Below are positions 24,786-36,444 of a DNA stretch of 64,000 bases, piece after piece. The stretch spans positions 24,813,866 to 24,877,865 of the forward strand of contig JALGQZ010000008.1 in assembly GCA_023105745.1 (NCBI GenBank), written 5' to 3'. Made by a program: the position numbers and the translations under genes. The number at the start of each line of letters is the position of its first letter. Position 1 is the first letter of the stretch. Source of the DNA: Austropuccinia psidii (taxonomy: Eukaryota; Basidiomycota; Pucciniomycetes; Pucciniales; Sphaerophragmiaceae). The notes below the pieces were generated by a model. That model was given only the letters and a program-made list of their open reading frames with translations, was not told where the DNA came from and searched no databases.

Positions 24786-26749
24786 TGTAAGGTTTGACTA
24801 TGAAACAATAAGTAAAAATTACTAATATTTTACTTATTGTACTATGAATGTCCTTATAAATGAAATAAATAAGATAAAAATAATTATAATAATAAAGAAT
24901 TATTATAATTATGGCATAAGAATAATTATATTATCAATAAAATATGATAATATAATTTATATTATAAAATATGATATAATAAAATAAATATATTAATATA
25001 AAATAATTAATATATTTAATGGCACTTTATTATTGTTACAAACAAATAATAAAGGCGTAAAAAATGGTTTTTATTAATAAAAAACAATTAATAACAATAA
25101 TATTACCAATATTAGAGTTATAAATCAATATAAATACTATTTATATTAATTGAAGAATTATTAAAAGAATAATATAGAGAAAATTCTTATAATAAGAGAA
25201 AATAACCTAATTTTAATACTTAATATAATAATTTTGAGATATTTTACGCCAAATAATGTAAATACAACTTATCCAAATTGTATTTACAATAAAAAATAGA
25301 GAAAATTACAAATATTCTTGATTTTTACGTGGAAATGAGTTTTAGAGAGATTTTTAACAAAAACAATTAAATAAATGATTTAATCACGTCAAAATTTATG
25401 ATTATAATAAGATTATCTTTGGTCTTTAATAATATAAAAGTTTTACATATAAAGAATAAAGATATTACCTTGTTAATTGTATTGATTTAATGTTTTTGAT
25501 GCGTCTGAGGGTAAAACAGAGTAAAAAGAGCTCTACTTATAGTAAATACCTCCCTCCTAGAGTCCAACAGGCTTCTAGTAGACGCGTACTGATCATATCC
25601 ACTGGAATTGATCAATATTTCAAGGTTTGGTGATGATTACATCATTATTACCCCATTACTTAGAGTTATCACTATAACTCTAGGTTTGATGACGTCACAG
25701 GCTTGGCAGAACCCCAAAATTCGTGAATTTTATTAGTTTTAATCATAAACTGATAGTATTCACCAATTTTATCACTAATATGACTGTTAAACTTAATTTA
25801 AGGCTACAGTGAGTGATCATAAATGATCAAATTAAGCTCAAACTTTGATCCTTAATAACTTTTAAGATTTACACGCTACAGAAATTCAGAGAGTGAATTC
25901 TAATAGCTTGGCATAAAATCATTATTCTGCCAAGAGCATTTCATTACATCATCAAAACTCTATTTTGGATGATTTTTCTTATAACTCATCTTTTCTGTTG
26001 AAATTTAATATTTTAAACTTCAAACTATGATTTCAAGGGGTTTTACCTCGAATATTATAATAAAAAATTCATCATTCTTCACGAATGAACTAGTAGAATC
26101 CAACTGTCTACTTTTTTTTAAGTTCGGACCACTTTCACAACAAAGTGGTCAACAGCTCTGTTGATTTTAATCAATAATCCCTTACAGGTTTTAACCTTGT
26201 TTATAACTTGTGAAATAAACTTCATTTCTGTATTCCTACAGTAATTACGTGATCACTTTATTTTTAGCCCATCACTCTATATTAGATATTTCAAAAGATA
26301 TTAGCTAAAATCCTTGAATATATGCGTTGACCAAAAAAGTGCATATATTCAGGTTAATTCCTTAAGTATTGATTTTGAAGCTTAGCTTATTAATTGTTTT
26401 ATGTGTGGATCTTTATGGAGAATCCAATGGTACCATTCATTTTACATGTTGTTTCATTGGTGTTTGAGATAAATAAGGATTTGTGTTTTTTATAAGGTAT
26501 TATTACTTATAGCTTATTAAATATTGACTTTACAGATATGCCATAAAAATTGTATATGTGTATTTTACCATGGGGAATCCAATGGTATAATTTATTTCAC
26601 ATGTTTATTCATTGGTTTTTAAGTTAAACCAAGTTTTATTCCAATTTATGGTATTTTTGTAGTTTTAAGGTACTTATTTTTAATGTATAATTATATTAAA
26701 TATTTCTTGTGACCTTTTTGGGTATGTGGTCATATTTCAAAGGCTCACA
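24786..26749 (-). mobile_element. solo LTR of element 2 family inserted in element 1 RT, antisense
   Basis: The 1964-bp insert starts TGTAAGGTTTGACTATG and ends TTTCAAAGGCTCACA, the reverse complement of the element 2 LTR along its whole length, including its three hairpins. Flanks AAAGG (24781-24785) and AAATT (26750-26754) fit a 5-bp target duplication with two later changes. Removing the LTR and one flank copy brings the two RT halves into phase (frame 1 to frame 2). It marks a full element 2 relative that once inserted here and left by LTR-LTR recombination. Confidence 0.93.
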
Positions 26750-27740
26750 AAATTCTTCCATCAAAATGGAGTCAAACCAAACTCCATGAAATTACTCAGA
26801 ATAATATGCAATATGGGCATATATGAGTATACTAGGATGCCATTTGGCATCAAAAATGCACCAGCCCATTTCCAAAGCATTATGGACACAATATTTCAAG
26901 AAGAAATACTGGAAGGCTGGATGGTGGTATATATTGATGATATCATTATATACTCAGAGACATGGGAAGACCATGTGCAATACATAGACAGAGTACTAAG
27001 TAAATGCACACCCATAAATCTCAAAATTTCACTTAAAAAGTGCAATTTTGGCCAACAAGAGTTACTGCCTCTAGGACATAAAGTCTCAGGTCTTAGTCTG
27101 GCAATTGACCAGAATAAAGTAGCAGCAGTACTGCAAAAGCCAGTACCAAAGAGCATCAAAGAGATGCAATCTTTCCTTGGGTTTGCTAGCCACTATAGAA
27201 ACCACATTAAAAACTTTGCACACATAACTAGTAGTTTATACAAGTTATGTTCAAAAGATGTAGTTTTTCAAATAACCAAAGAAAGGAGGGATGCATATTA
27301 GAGGATCAAATATGAGCTCACAAATGCACCTGTGCTCATCTTACCTGACTTTGAACTACCATTCAAGTTATATATAGATTCAGCATGCAGTCAAGGCCTA
27401 GGAGCAGCCCTTCACCAAAGACAAATTGTGGATGGTGAACCAAGAGAAGGAGTAATTTGCTACATCTGAAGGCAGCTAAAAGATTCAGAAGCCAGGTATG
27501 GGGCCACCCAGACTGAATGCCTATGTCTAGTCTGGGCTCTAGAGAAACTCCATTATTATTTGGAGGGTGCAGTCTTTGAAGTCTACACAGACTGCACAGC
27601 CTTGAAGTCTTCACTGAACATGAAGACTACAAATAGACACATGCTGAGATGGCAAATAGGAGTTCAGGAGTATAGAGGGAACATGACCATCATATACAAA
27701 GAAGGTAAAAGTCATACCAATGCAGATGGCCACTGGACAA
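26750..27740 (+). pseudogene. element 1 RT palm/thumb and RNase H
   Basis: The segment resumes RT with [28 protein letters not shown] and the catalytic [15 protein letters not shown] box, followed by GHKVSGLSL and [13 protein letters not shown] in the thumb/connection. RNase H follows with [35 protein letters not shown] and VYTDCTALKS, giving the usual Asp/Glu/Asp acidic residues. Stops lie at 27299 (TAG) and 27467 (TGA). The domain ends at NADG, where 13 bases present in element 2 (between two GATGG words) are missing and the frame shifts. Confidence 0.88.
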
Positions 27741-27798
27741 TCTCAAAAGCAATCCAGCTTATGACCCTGAAGTTGCAGCCAAGATTCCTATCCGTTTC

Positions 27799-29502
27799 AT
27801 GGAAGTGGATAGGAAGAAGAACTTCAGATTTTCTGAATGGTCACCAGAAAGTGGTACCCTTGACAGTGGAAACACTAATTCAGAGGGAACAGAAACCCCC
27901 ATACTGGGAATAAGTTCCTCAGAACTACACAATAAATTTTTTAGTGCAGTACTGAGATCTTATACCAAACACAAACAGTGTAGCATACTACTCCAACTCC
28001 TTCAACAAAAGTACAGGAGTCCAGAACTGGAAGCCCAGCTGGAAGAACCCTGGTTGAGGGCCTATAAGGATAACAAGTTTTTCCTTATAGATGGCCTGCT
28101 CTACCACAGAGAAAAGCACACAAGTGCACTCACAGTGGTAGACAGAGACCACATTTCATTGATCCTGCAAGAATGCCATGACTGCCCCTATATGGGACAC
28201 ATGAGTGAGGACAGGACCAAAGAGAGGGTAGCAAGCACAGCTTGGTGGCCCAAGTGGGAACAAGAGTTGAGTGAATACATCAACACTTGTGAAAGATGCC
28301 AAAAGGCAAAGAGGAAACATGGGAAGAAGTATGGGTTACTTCAACACATAGAAGAACCCAAGCACCCATGGGAAACCATCAACATGGACTGGGTTACAGG
28401 ACTTGTCCCAGGAGGCAAAGAAAACTACAATGCCTGTTTGATCATAGTTGATAGATTCAGCAAAAGCATGAGGTGTCTACCATGCCACAAAGAGGACACA
28501 GCCATGGATACTGCTCTGTTATTTTGGAATAACATCATATCTACCTGTGGAGTCCCTAAAATCATCATTAGTGATAGGGACCCAACATTCACATCTGAAT
28601 TTTGGACCAACTTGTATGACATTCTTTGCACCAAGCTTGCTTTTTCCACAGCTTACCATCCCCAAACAGATGGCCTAGCTGAAAGGATGATCCAGACTAC
28701 GGAGGACATCCTTAGAAGGTTCTGTGCCTATGGCATGGAGTATAAGGACCATGAAGGATATACCCATGACTGGTTTACCCTTCTACCAGCTGTTCAATTG
28801 GCTTATAATACAAGTCAGCACTCTACCACAGGAAAAACACCTGAACTGGTAGAGAAAGGGTGGAATACCTTGTTGCCTGTGGATCATTTGAAGAAGAATC
28901 TTCTAACCATCCACCCCACAGCCACAGACTTCCATGATATGTGGAAGAGGGCTTGTGATACAGCTGCTAAATGCATAGCTGGAGCAAAAGATTATAATAA
29001 GCAGAGGTGGGACAAGACACACATGGAACCTGACTTTAAAGAAGGGGACCAGGTATTAGTGTCCACACTGAACTTTAATAATCTTAAAGGACCCAAGAAG
29101 ATGAGGGACTCATTTGTAGGGCCTTTCACTATCATTAAGCTGATAGGAAAGAATGCAGTGGAAGTCAAACTTACAGAGGAATTTTCCAGGAAGCACCCAG
29201 TCTTCCCAGTAAGTTTGGTCAAACCATACTTCCAAACAGAGGAAGACAAATTCCCCTCCAGGAAGAAGAACTCCACACCACCTGATATAGTGGAAGTGGA
29301 GGACTCCCCAGGACCTGTGAGTAAAATCATCAGGGCCAGGAAGATCAGACTTAATGGGAGGGATCAAAGACAATACTTAGTCAGATTCAAGCACCAAACA
29401 GCTGATAAAGACAAATGGTTAGCAGAAGATGCCATACCAGATGGGAACTTTCATCTAAGGAGATTAAGGGCCTCTAGGAGGACTGAGCAGTTTCATCAAT
29501 GA
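27799..29502 (+). CDS. element 1 integrase with C-terminal chromodomain
   Basis: This 567-codon frame is intact. It holds the HHCC zinc-binding domain (H127, H134, C164, C167), the DDE catalytic core with D197 in NMDWVTGL, D259 in IIISDRDP and E295 in DGLAERMIQ (D-x61-D-x35-E), an SH3-like GPY-type domain with GDQVLVST and [20 protein letters not shown], and near 505-560 a chromodomain-like end with [19 protein letters not shown] and DKWLAEDAI. Integrase inserts element cDNA into the nuclear genome; chromodomains of this position steer it to marked chromatin. It is the downstream part of a gag-pol polyprotein, so the ATG used here is only the frame's first. Confidence 0.88.
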   Translation: MEVDRKKNFRFSEWSPESGTLDSGNTNSEGTETPILGISSSELHNKFFSAVLRSYTKHKQCSILLQLLQQKYRSPELEAQLEEPWLRAYKDNKFFLIDGLLYHREKHTSALTVVDRDHISLILQECHDCPYMGHMSEDRTKERVASTAWWPKWEQELSEYINTCERCQKAKRKHGKKYGLLQHIEEPKHPWETINMDWVTGLVPGGKENYNACLIIVDRFSKSMRCLPCHKEDTAMDTALLFWNNIISTCGVPKIIISDRDPTFTSEFWTNLYDILCTKLAFSTAYHPQTDGLAERMIQTTEDILRRFCAYGMEYKDHEGYTHDWFTLLPAVQLAYNTSQHSTTGKTPELVEKGWNTLLPVDHLKKNLLTIHPTATDFHDMWKRACDTAAKCIAGAKDYNKQRWDKTHMEPDFKEGDQVLVSTLNFNNLKGPKKMRDSFVGPFTIIKLIGKNAVEVKLTEEFSRKHPVFPVSLVKPYFQTEEDKFPSRKKNSTPPDIVEVEDSPGPVSKIIRARKIRLNGRDQRQYLVRFKHQTADKDKWLAEDAIPDGNFHLRRLRASRRTEQFHQ

Positions 29503-29514
29503 TGAGCCTTTTTT

Positions 29515-29526
29515 GGAGGGAGGGTA
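29515..29526 (+). other. element 1 polypurine tract
   Basis: GGAGGGAGGGTA immediately precedes the 3' LTR. Such a tract resists RNase H and primes plus-strand synthesis. Confidence 0.75.
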
Positions 29527-30964
29527 TGTCAGCCTGTGACTCAAAACCAGAGCACAAGCATGACAGCCAAAATACCATAAACCAATGGTATAGCCAAGAT
29601 ACCACGAAAACATGGAGCTGAGCCAAATCAGCTCAAAAGATATCAAACAAAAGAGGAAACTCACCTCTTTCTGAAAATATAAGTCCCATCACCATAGGAC
29701 AAGAAATAACAAAGTTATTCCTGCTCAAAGTTATTGCTGAGCATAAACCTTAATTTTCACCTCTCATCTAAAATCTAGAAGGAGAGGCTTAACACCATCA
29801 AATGGGTATTCAAAATGAAGCTCTAAGCCAGGGCTATCAAATGGTACCAGCCAAACTGAGCTAGCACAAATATTACTGGAGTTATGGTCAATTTCAGGCC
29901 AAATAAGGGTGAACAAAACATTCACCTCTCATCTAACTTCTACAGTTTTAGTGTGGGATACTTGAAGTGGGGTCTTTTTTGAAAGCGAACAATGAGGGCT
30001 ATCTGATGGTGGCATCCACTTCCCCATATCTCAACTACTGCAGAAGTTATGGGGCAAACAAGCTCAATACAGCTTTTTGCCTAAAACACGCAAATGTACA
30101 AAAATCTTGTACATGGGATAACTTTGCCATATTTGATGATACCCATATCAAACAAGGTACCATTGTGTAGCGCACATCCAGGGCTACACACTGAACCAAT
30201 TTTGAGGTTGATATATCAATAACTGACAAAGTTATGGCTGTTTTAAGGTCAGATTCCCACCTGCTGTCATATACAGCCTTACCATGGGATAATATCCCAT
30301 AATCATTAATATGAGGTGTCAAATGGACGAAGAAGCATGTTTTTACTTCAATACCTCATATGTCAGTCAATACTGGGGTCCCATACAGTTTCTGTACAGC
30401 ATTCTACGCGTCATACATGTCAGAATCAGGCTGTGAGGTCCCCAGATGAAAATTTTCACCCTGTATTGGTGAAAACTGCCCAGATGTGGTTTCAAAACCA
30501 CATCTGAGCCCAATACAGGTTATACAGGCTGTTTGAAAACCACAAGCCAGTACTAGAGAGTGAAAAATCTTCACTTCCTCTACGTGAAAAGGTCTAGCAC
30601 TCTTTCCACCCCATTTCAGGATAAAAAGGAGGCTTTTCACAGCCAGAATTGTCTCCTCATCCTGCTCTTGAATAACCTACATAGTAAACTGTCAAAAACA
30701 GTTTTACTCTTGGTTAATATTCAGGTATAATTCTAAATTTAATTATTGTAGTCTTTTATTATTGTAACCCAACAGATAAAGCTGCACCCAGGGATTTCAA
30801 CAGTCCTCACCACCACTATATCATATATAGTAAAGCCCTTTTAATCTTAAATTCAAATATCTTTAAACCCTTATAACTCTTTTTAAACTATTTTTACCGT
30901 GTCACAAACATAGATAAAGTTGTATTTAGCCTATTTACACCTTTATCATAGTTTCATCCTGACA
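29527..30964 (+). repeat. element 1 3' LTR
   Basis: Begins TGTCAGCCTGTGACTC and ends ATCCTGACA, aligning end to end with 19354-20790 with scattered substitutions. It is followed directly by the second GGTAA (30965-30969). Confidence 0.93.
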
Positions 30965-30969
30965 GGTAA

Positions 30970-32525
30970 TATGTTATTTTGATTTTTTTATGATTTTTTT
31001 ATTTTTTTGTATTTTTATTGAGTTTTACTGAGTTTAGCTTATAAATTTGTAAACTGGTTTTAATTTACTTTTATATCTTGCTTTTTGATAAAAATTACAC
31101 AAAAAGGCCTTTACAAGGACTGTTACTATAACAAGCTTGAAATATATAAAGTTTATTACAGTACAGCAACTATAATTCCTGCTTATTTAATATTGTTGAC
31201 AATCGTCAACAATCTTACAGTAGCTGCCATTATGGGCCTTTTACTGTAATCTTATTTGTAAATTATTGATTTCCTCCAGTAGCAAGACCTTTTTTGCACA
31301 CGGCCCACTACTTCTCCTCTGAGCTGATAAAGAAAAACTTTAAAAAAGCCAGACTAATGGACCGTCTCAATAAAAAAGATGAATGTTGGTGCTTATAATA
31401 GAAATTGATGAAATTCATCATTCATGATAAAAAGGAAGCAGAAAATGAAAAAAATAAAAAATAATTTCTAGGAATTCTAATCAATAAGCAAAACAATATA
31501 TATTAATTTTTGTATCTTTTGGGAAAGAATTTTATTTGAAAAAAATAACATCTTTTCTCTTTTCTTACTGAGGTTTCAAAATATCTCAAAAAAAACTGGA
31601 AAAAAAATTCCCCATCAATCCAAGTTCTAAAGAAGGGGCTTCAGCATAAGAAATAAGAATTGAAATTTCTAAAAAAGAATCAAGTAATAAATAAAGACAT
31701 ATGAAGGCTTTTATCATCTCAAAGAGTAGTTTTGAATAATTTTGTCCTCCCAAAGAACTGGAACTTTCTAAATGGAAAATAAATATTGAGAGGAAATTTT
31801 TATATTTAAAAGTATTAATTTGAAGATAAAAATATAAACTGAAATAGTTTTGATATACTACATTCTCTACTTACTCCATCCAGTTGAAAAAAAGAGGAAA
31901 ATCTGGGAGATTCTGTAATATTCCAGTGGCTTGGAAGAACTGGGAATACTAACAAAAATTTGAATTCTGGTTCCAACCTAGTTCACAGGAAGTTCCCAAG
32001 CTCACTCCAAATTGAGTCCACACTAATTTCCAAATGGAACACCTGCTATCATGTGTAGAAAACTTGCTCATGGTGAGTATCTTATCATAAAAACCACATT
32101 TGATTTTTAACTAATAAAAAGATAGAAAATCATTAATGAGTCGCAACAATCAATTGTATCAAATAGAAAGTAAAACTATCTAATAAATGTAATAAAAAAT
32201 TATTTTATTATCAAAAATGTTGAATATGAGAGTAATATTTCTCTACCAGAATAAATAATAGGGAAAAAATCTTTATAAAAAAATATACTGGAGAATTTTT
32301 TATAGAAGAAAAATAAAAGATAATTCTTTTATAGAAATTTCGAGAGAAAACTAGATATAAAAGAATTTAAAATTTCAATATCTATAAGGGTAATCAAAAA
32401 CAAGAGTGATAACTCCAAAGAATATTAAAAGATTATAAAAAGAAATAAAAAACCAAATTAAAAGGTCAGAAAATTTGAAACCAAGTAGAATATAAAGATC
32501 TGAAGGCTTTTTGGTAGGTTAAGAG
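30970..32525. other. non-coding AT-rich DNA
   Basis: No gene is recognised. A perfect 9-bp hairpin ATTGTTGAC-AATC-GTCAACAAT lies at 31192-31213. The rest is AT-rich sequence without clear repeats. Confidence 0.5.
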
Positions 32526-33734
32526 TGTCAGGATGACTCTATGAAATAGTACTTACAAGACTAATACTAAAAGCTTGACATGGTAAGTAAGTTAGTTTTA
32601 AAGATTATAAAGGTTTTAGTTTAAGTATAGTGATAGTGAATGCTGCTGAAAGCCCATGATGCAGTGTTTATAAATTGATTAATGATAATAAAAACTAATA
32701 TGATTAAAATATAATTATAACCTGGATATTTTCCAATAGTTCTGTTGTGATTCACAATATTAATACATAGGAAATCAATATCAGAATGGGGATTTATTTC
32801 TTAGGAAGAGAAAGGCCCATTTTCATCCTGAAAAGGGATGGAAGGGCTCCTGGACCTTACCACATAGGAGGTGGGATTGTGATTCAAATATCCATTTATA
32901 GCCTTCATTGGGCTCAGGTGGTTTCAGAACCACATCTAGTCACTTTTACCCAATACAGGGCTAACATTTCTATCAGGGGTCCTCACAGGTGTGTTATGAC
33001 AGGTCAGACAGGTAGAATTCTGTCAAGAACACATCAGCAAGCCTCATATTGGTCATACTATGAGGTATTGAAGTATAAAGAAGATTTTTCTTCACTTTTA
33101 CACCCCGTATTAATAGCTATGGGATAGTACCCCACAGTCTTTATCTTTTTCCAATACTACGGAATTTTAACTTTGAAACTGCAATACCTGTGTGAGTTTT
33201 AAATTTATAGGTCCAAAGGGGGGCTAATTTGGTAGCTCTTGATGAGTTCTGAAAAATGGTTACTCATTTGGTATGCCTAAAATTAAATATGGCAAACCTA
33301 TACAGGCTTTAAACTCCATTATTGGAATTTGGATTCTTGATAAAACCTGTATTTATTTATTATCCTTAATAATTTGTTTTCTAGAAGCTATAAAAAGAAA
33401 TGGAGAGTACCATTAGAAATATCAGATCCTTCCCTTTCTGAAAAGACCCCACACTGGGTATCTCATGCTAAATCTGCAGAAGCTAGATCAGAGGTGAATA
33501 TTTTGTTCACCCTTATTTGGCTAATATTTTGCAATAGCTCCTATAGGCTTGATGCTAGATCTGTGTGGTTATATAGGTTGAATATATGAAAAGGGGTTAA
33601 TTTCCTCTTCCTTCTTAATTCCATTCTGAGATATTTTGGATCAGGTCACTTTTAGTGGGAATTTTTCTCTACTTTTGGTTTATGACATTTTGATGTCTTG
33701 CATATGCTCTAGTATTGAGTCACAGGCTGAAATA
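32526..33734 (-). repeat. decayed LTR related to element 1, antisense
   Basis: Read on the minus strand it starts near TTTCAGCCTGTGACTCAAT (33734 leftward), parallel to TGTCAGCCTGTGACTCAAA of element 1, and ends at the complement of TGTCAGGATGA (32526). Middle landmarks match too: CATTGGGCTCAGGTGG, CCAATACAGGGC, GGGGTCCTCACAGG, and GCTGAAAGCCC near 32645. Substitutions and indels are numerous, so it is much older than element 1 or a different subfamily. Confidence 0.8.
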
Positions 33735-34292
33735 CCCTTCCTTCAAAGAAGTATAATCATTTATGCAACTTTTCAATAATCCTAGAGGATTTGAATTTTC
33801 TCAAGTGAAGGCACCCACCTGGCATTTCTTCTTCCGCTGACCATTCATATTTTTCAGCTGTCTGGTTCTTGAACCTAGCAAGGTATTTTCTCTGATCTTT
33901 GCCAGCGATTCTGATCTTCCTGAATTTGGTGATTTTTTGACTGGGAAAGCTGAGTCCTCAACCCCCATTATTTCCTGTGGAATTTGAAGATTGCTTCTGG
34001 AAGGAAAATTTTACTCTCAAGTCTCCAGGCTCACTGGAAAAACTGGTTTATTCCTAAAATATTCCTTAGGAAGTCTAACCTCCACTGAATTCTTGTCTAT
34101 CAGCCTTGTGATAGTGAAGGGTCCTACAAGCAAGTCTCTGATTTTCTTAGGGATTTTGAGGTTATTGAAGCTTATAACAGATACTAAAGCCTGGTCATCC
34201 TCCTTGGAGTCAGGTTCTCTATGAATCTTGTCATATCTCTGATCATAGTACTGTGGGCCTGTGAGGTATGTATGAAATACCCATAAGGCCAC
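33735..34292 (-). pseudogene. integrase C-terminus and chromodomain of a decayed Gypsy element
   Basis: On the minus strand, 34292-34017 encodes YYDQRYDKIHREPDSKEDDQ, FNNLKIPKKIRDLLVGPF and ITRLIDKNSVEVRLPKEYFR. This is clearly the GPY-type domain of element 1 integrase ([28 protein letters not shown]). Downstream on the same strand, 34010-33780 reads KIRIAGKDQRKYLARFK and a chromodomain-like tail before a decayed polypurine-like GAAGGAAGGGTA and the LTR. The upstream part of the element is missing past about 34255. It is a 3' fragment and non-functional. Confidence 0.82.
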
Positions 34293-34728
34293 AAATAGCT
34301 TTTTATAAATTTTCTTTGGCCATAAACAGGCTTATCAAATTCATTTAAAGCAAAAAATAACAAAAGATAAGTATGAATTTATTTTTTAGAAGCAAATTTA
34401 TAAATATTATGTCATTTTTGGATTCTACAGCAAAAATAACCTAGGTCAGATACATAGATTGTTATACCCCAAAATTCACAACATAGATTTTCAAAAATTT
34501 GTCAAATTTTAAGTGTCATTGAATATTCAATATTGAATTTTCAACCTTACCAAATATTCAAAATCAGATTTTAGCTACCTTCAAATATTTGAAATTAATT
34601 ATTCAAAGCCAAATTTTGGAGACAGCTTTTGGGAATCATGAAAGAAATTATTACATGAACACTTTTATTTATACATAATTTTATTAAATTACTTCTTATA
34701 AATTGATTCTAAATTATTTCAAGGCTTT
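34293..34728. other. short non-coding spacer
   Basis: AT-rich sequence without recognised features lies between the Gypsy fragment and the inverted-repeat relic. Confidence 0.4.
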
Positions 34729-35030
34729 GGTAAAAACACATAAGCCCATACGTTTTTTTGGCATAAATTAGTAAATACACATAAGAAATGCCATGGGACC
34801 CTTTTTGATGTCAAAAATAGAATTGTTGATGGGATAAATGAAATTCTTATGCCATAAATGGCACTGTGAGGGCAATTTATGGTATTTTGAATTAAATTCA
34901 TTCAATAAATGAAATTTTTAATTCTACTAATTCAATAAATGGAAATGTCAATGCCACTAATGCCATTAATGTCATTTATAGCATTCATGTCATCAAAAAT
35001 TCCATAAATGACATAAAATCATGTGGTTTT
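34729..35030. mobile_element. degraded relative of the 2851-4245 inverted-repeat element
   Basis: Starts GGTAAAAACACATAAGCCCATACG, matching the TIR GGTAAACACACGTAAGCCCTTACG of the left element. It continues into ATGCCAT/ATGGCAT words such as ACTAATGCCATTAATG and TCCATAAATGACAT. The right TIR is not recognisable. It shows the left element belongs to a dispersed family. Confidence 0.6.
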
Positions 35031-35639
35031 TATATTCCCATTTATGGGAATAAAGATTATATGTGAATATTTATGTAATAATTCTATATGTAATTAATAT
35101 AATTTAAAATTTTTAATTTTATCATTCAAATATATCACATTATACTATATTAGGGTATGGTAATTTTTATGAAAAATAAAGAGTGAAACCTTTTGCCATA
35201 CAAGACTGCAAAGAAATACACCTAACAAAAAGTTGGGTTGTTACCATGCAAACCAAATTAAATACAAATAGGTATTCCTCACCATCATAATCTTGGAAAG
35301 ACAAAGGCCATTAAGCCAAATATCTGTGTTAATTTGTGATTTAAAATATAGAATTTGAAAAAAAAGGAACATTAATTTCAAAATTAAATTCTAAGTTTTT
35401 GACAGAAAAAGATTATATTACTTAAATTCTAATAGAACCACTGTCTAAAAAGTAAAATTCTGATTAATAGAATCAATTGAGATTAACAAATATAATAGCT
35501 CAAAGTATTTTACTTCTCATAATTTTTGGATTGATTAAATTTTTTTTCATTATTTTAAGAGAAGAAAAATTAACAAAAGAAAATACAAAATGGACTCATT
35601 AAATCTTATCATACCAAGAATGCATACATTAATAAATAT

Positions 35640-36439
35640 CATTATTTAACTATGATCTTCAACACATATTTGCATCCGCACAATCACATGAAAGTTATTT
35701 GCATTTATTGGTAATCAAGTTTCCATCTTTAAAAAATACACATTCACTAGGTGCTGAGGTTGCAGGTATTCCAATTTAAGCTCTTGGAATTTTGGATAAT
35801 ATTGCAAACTTTTTTTTGTGGAACTTCCACCATTCAAGAATGAATATTGAATAATATTATAAATCAGTTTGCACATATTCAAGAATTCTGTTAGTTTTAT
35901 TTTTTTTGTTTGCACATTCTTTCACAAAAAGGATGAAACTGCTTTGGATTTTTTGGATGTGTTTCAGAAACTTGAGGATCTTGTGAAAAGTTTAATTTAT
36001 ATTCACAAGAATATTCATCATATACTTATCTGAGACATTTGAGTGCTTCATTATTATTCTTGATTGGTTCAGTATCACTGTTTCTCTCATCTTCTTGAAA
36101 AAAATAATGCTGAGTAAACCATTTAAGCTTGAAGCATGTTTCAAGAATCAAGCAAATAGCAGAGGAATTCGATCTAATGTTGTAATAACTTTCAAGGTTG
36201 GATATTCTTGATAAGCTGCATCAAATAGTCGTGATTCTCTTGAGATTTCATTTTTTATTTTTTGGAATGTTTCAAGGAGGAGTTGGTACCACAGCATTAC
36301 TAACCCAAGTGAAGCATAAGAATCACCATGAACTTCATTGATTACAGTGGTAAGGAAATTGATAAATTCAGATATTTGTTGAAAAAAAGTCCACTCATCT
36401 TCAAACATTATATCCTGAAAGGCTAAAAGCAAACTTAGT
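35640..36439 (-). pseudogene. hAT-family transposase, C-terminal part (decayed)
   Basis: Read from 36439 leftward, the minus strand gives IPLSLLLAFQDIMFEDEW, then YASLGLVMLWYQLLLETF, and after several stops the hAT dimerisation domain: EWWKFHKKKFAILSKI and, near 35750, IPATSAPSECVFFKDGN. The WW...ILS...A.PATSAPSERVFS block is the family signature. Here Arg in SERVFS is Cys and stops interrupt the frame, so it is dead. The N-terminal part continues across element 2 at 47018-48245. hAT transposases excise and reinsert DNA transposons and produce 8-bp duplications. Confidence 0.85.
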
Positions 36440-36444
36440 GGGAT
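36440..36444 (+). repeat. target site duplication GGGAT (left)
   Basis: GGGAT precedes the 5' LTR of element 2 and is repeated at 47013-47017 after its 3' LTR. In the interrupted hAT gene the duplicated bases fall in an Ile-Pro codon pair. Confidence 0.88.

Larger units (their letters stand above)
19354..30964 (+). mobile_element. element 1: full-length Ty3/Gypsy chromovirus-type LTR retrotransposon
   Basis: The 11.6-kb element has two nearly equal LTRs (1437 and 1438 bp), matching TGTCAG...CTGACA ends, a GGTAA target duplication, a primer-binding-site candidate, gag, CCHC, protease, RT, RNase H, integrase, chromodomain and a polypurine tract, in the Gypsy order. About 1.96 kb of its length is an antisense solo LTR of another family inserted in RT. 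The LTRs differ at a small number of positions (about 6 in the first 150 by eye), so insertion is old but not ancient. In-frame stops at 23209, 24514, 24601, 27299 and 27467 plus a frameshift near 27727 make this copy non-autonomous. Confidence 0.95.

Noticed and set aside
31192..31213. Perfect 9-bp hairpin as a possible terminator or operator
   Set aside because: No gene is adjacent, and such palindromes are expected in long AT-rich DNA.
32786..33127. 113-codon frame with protein-like start
   Set aside because: It lies wholly within the decayed antisense LTR related to element 1.
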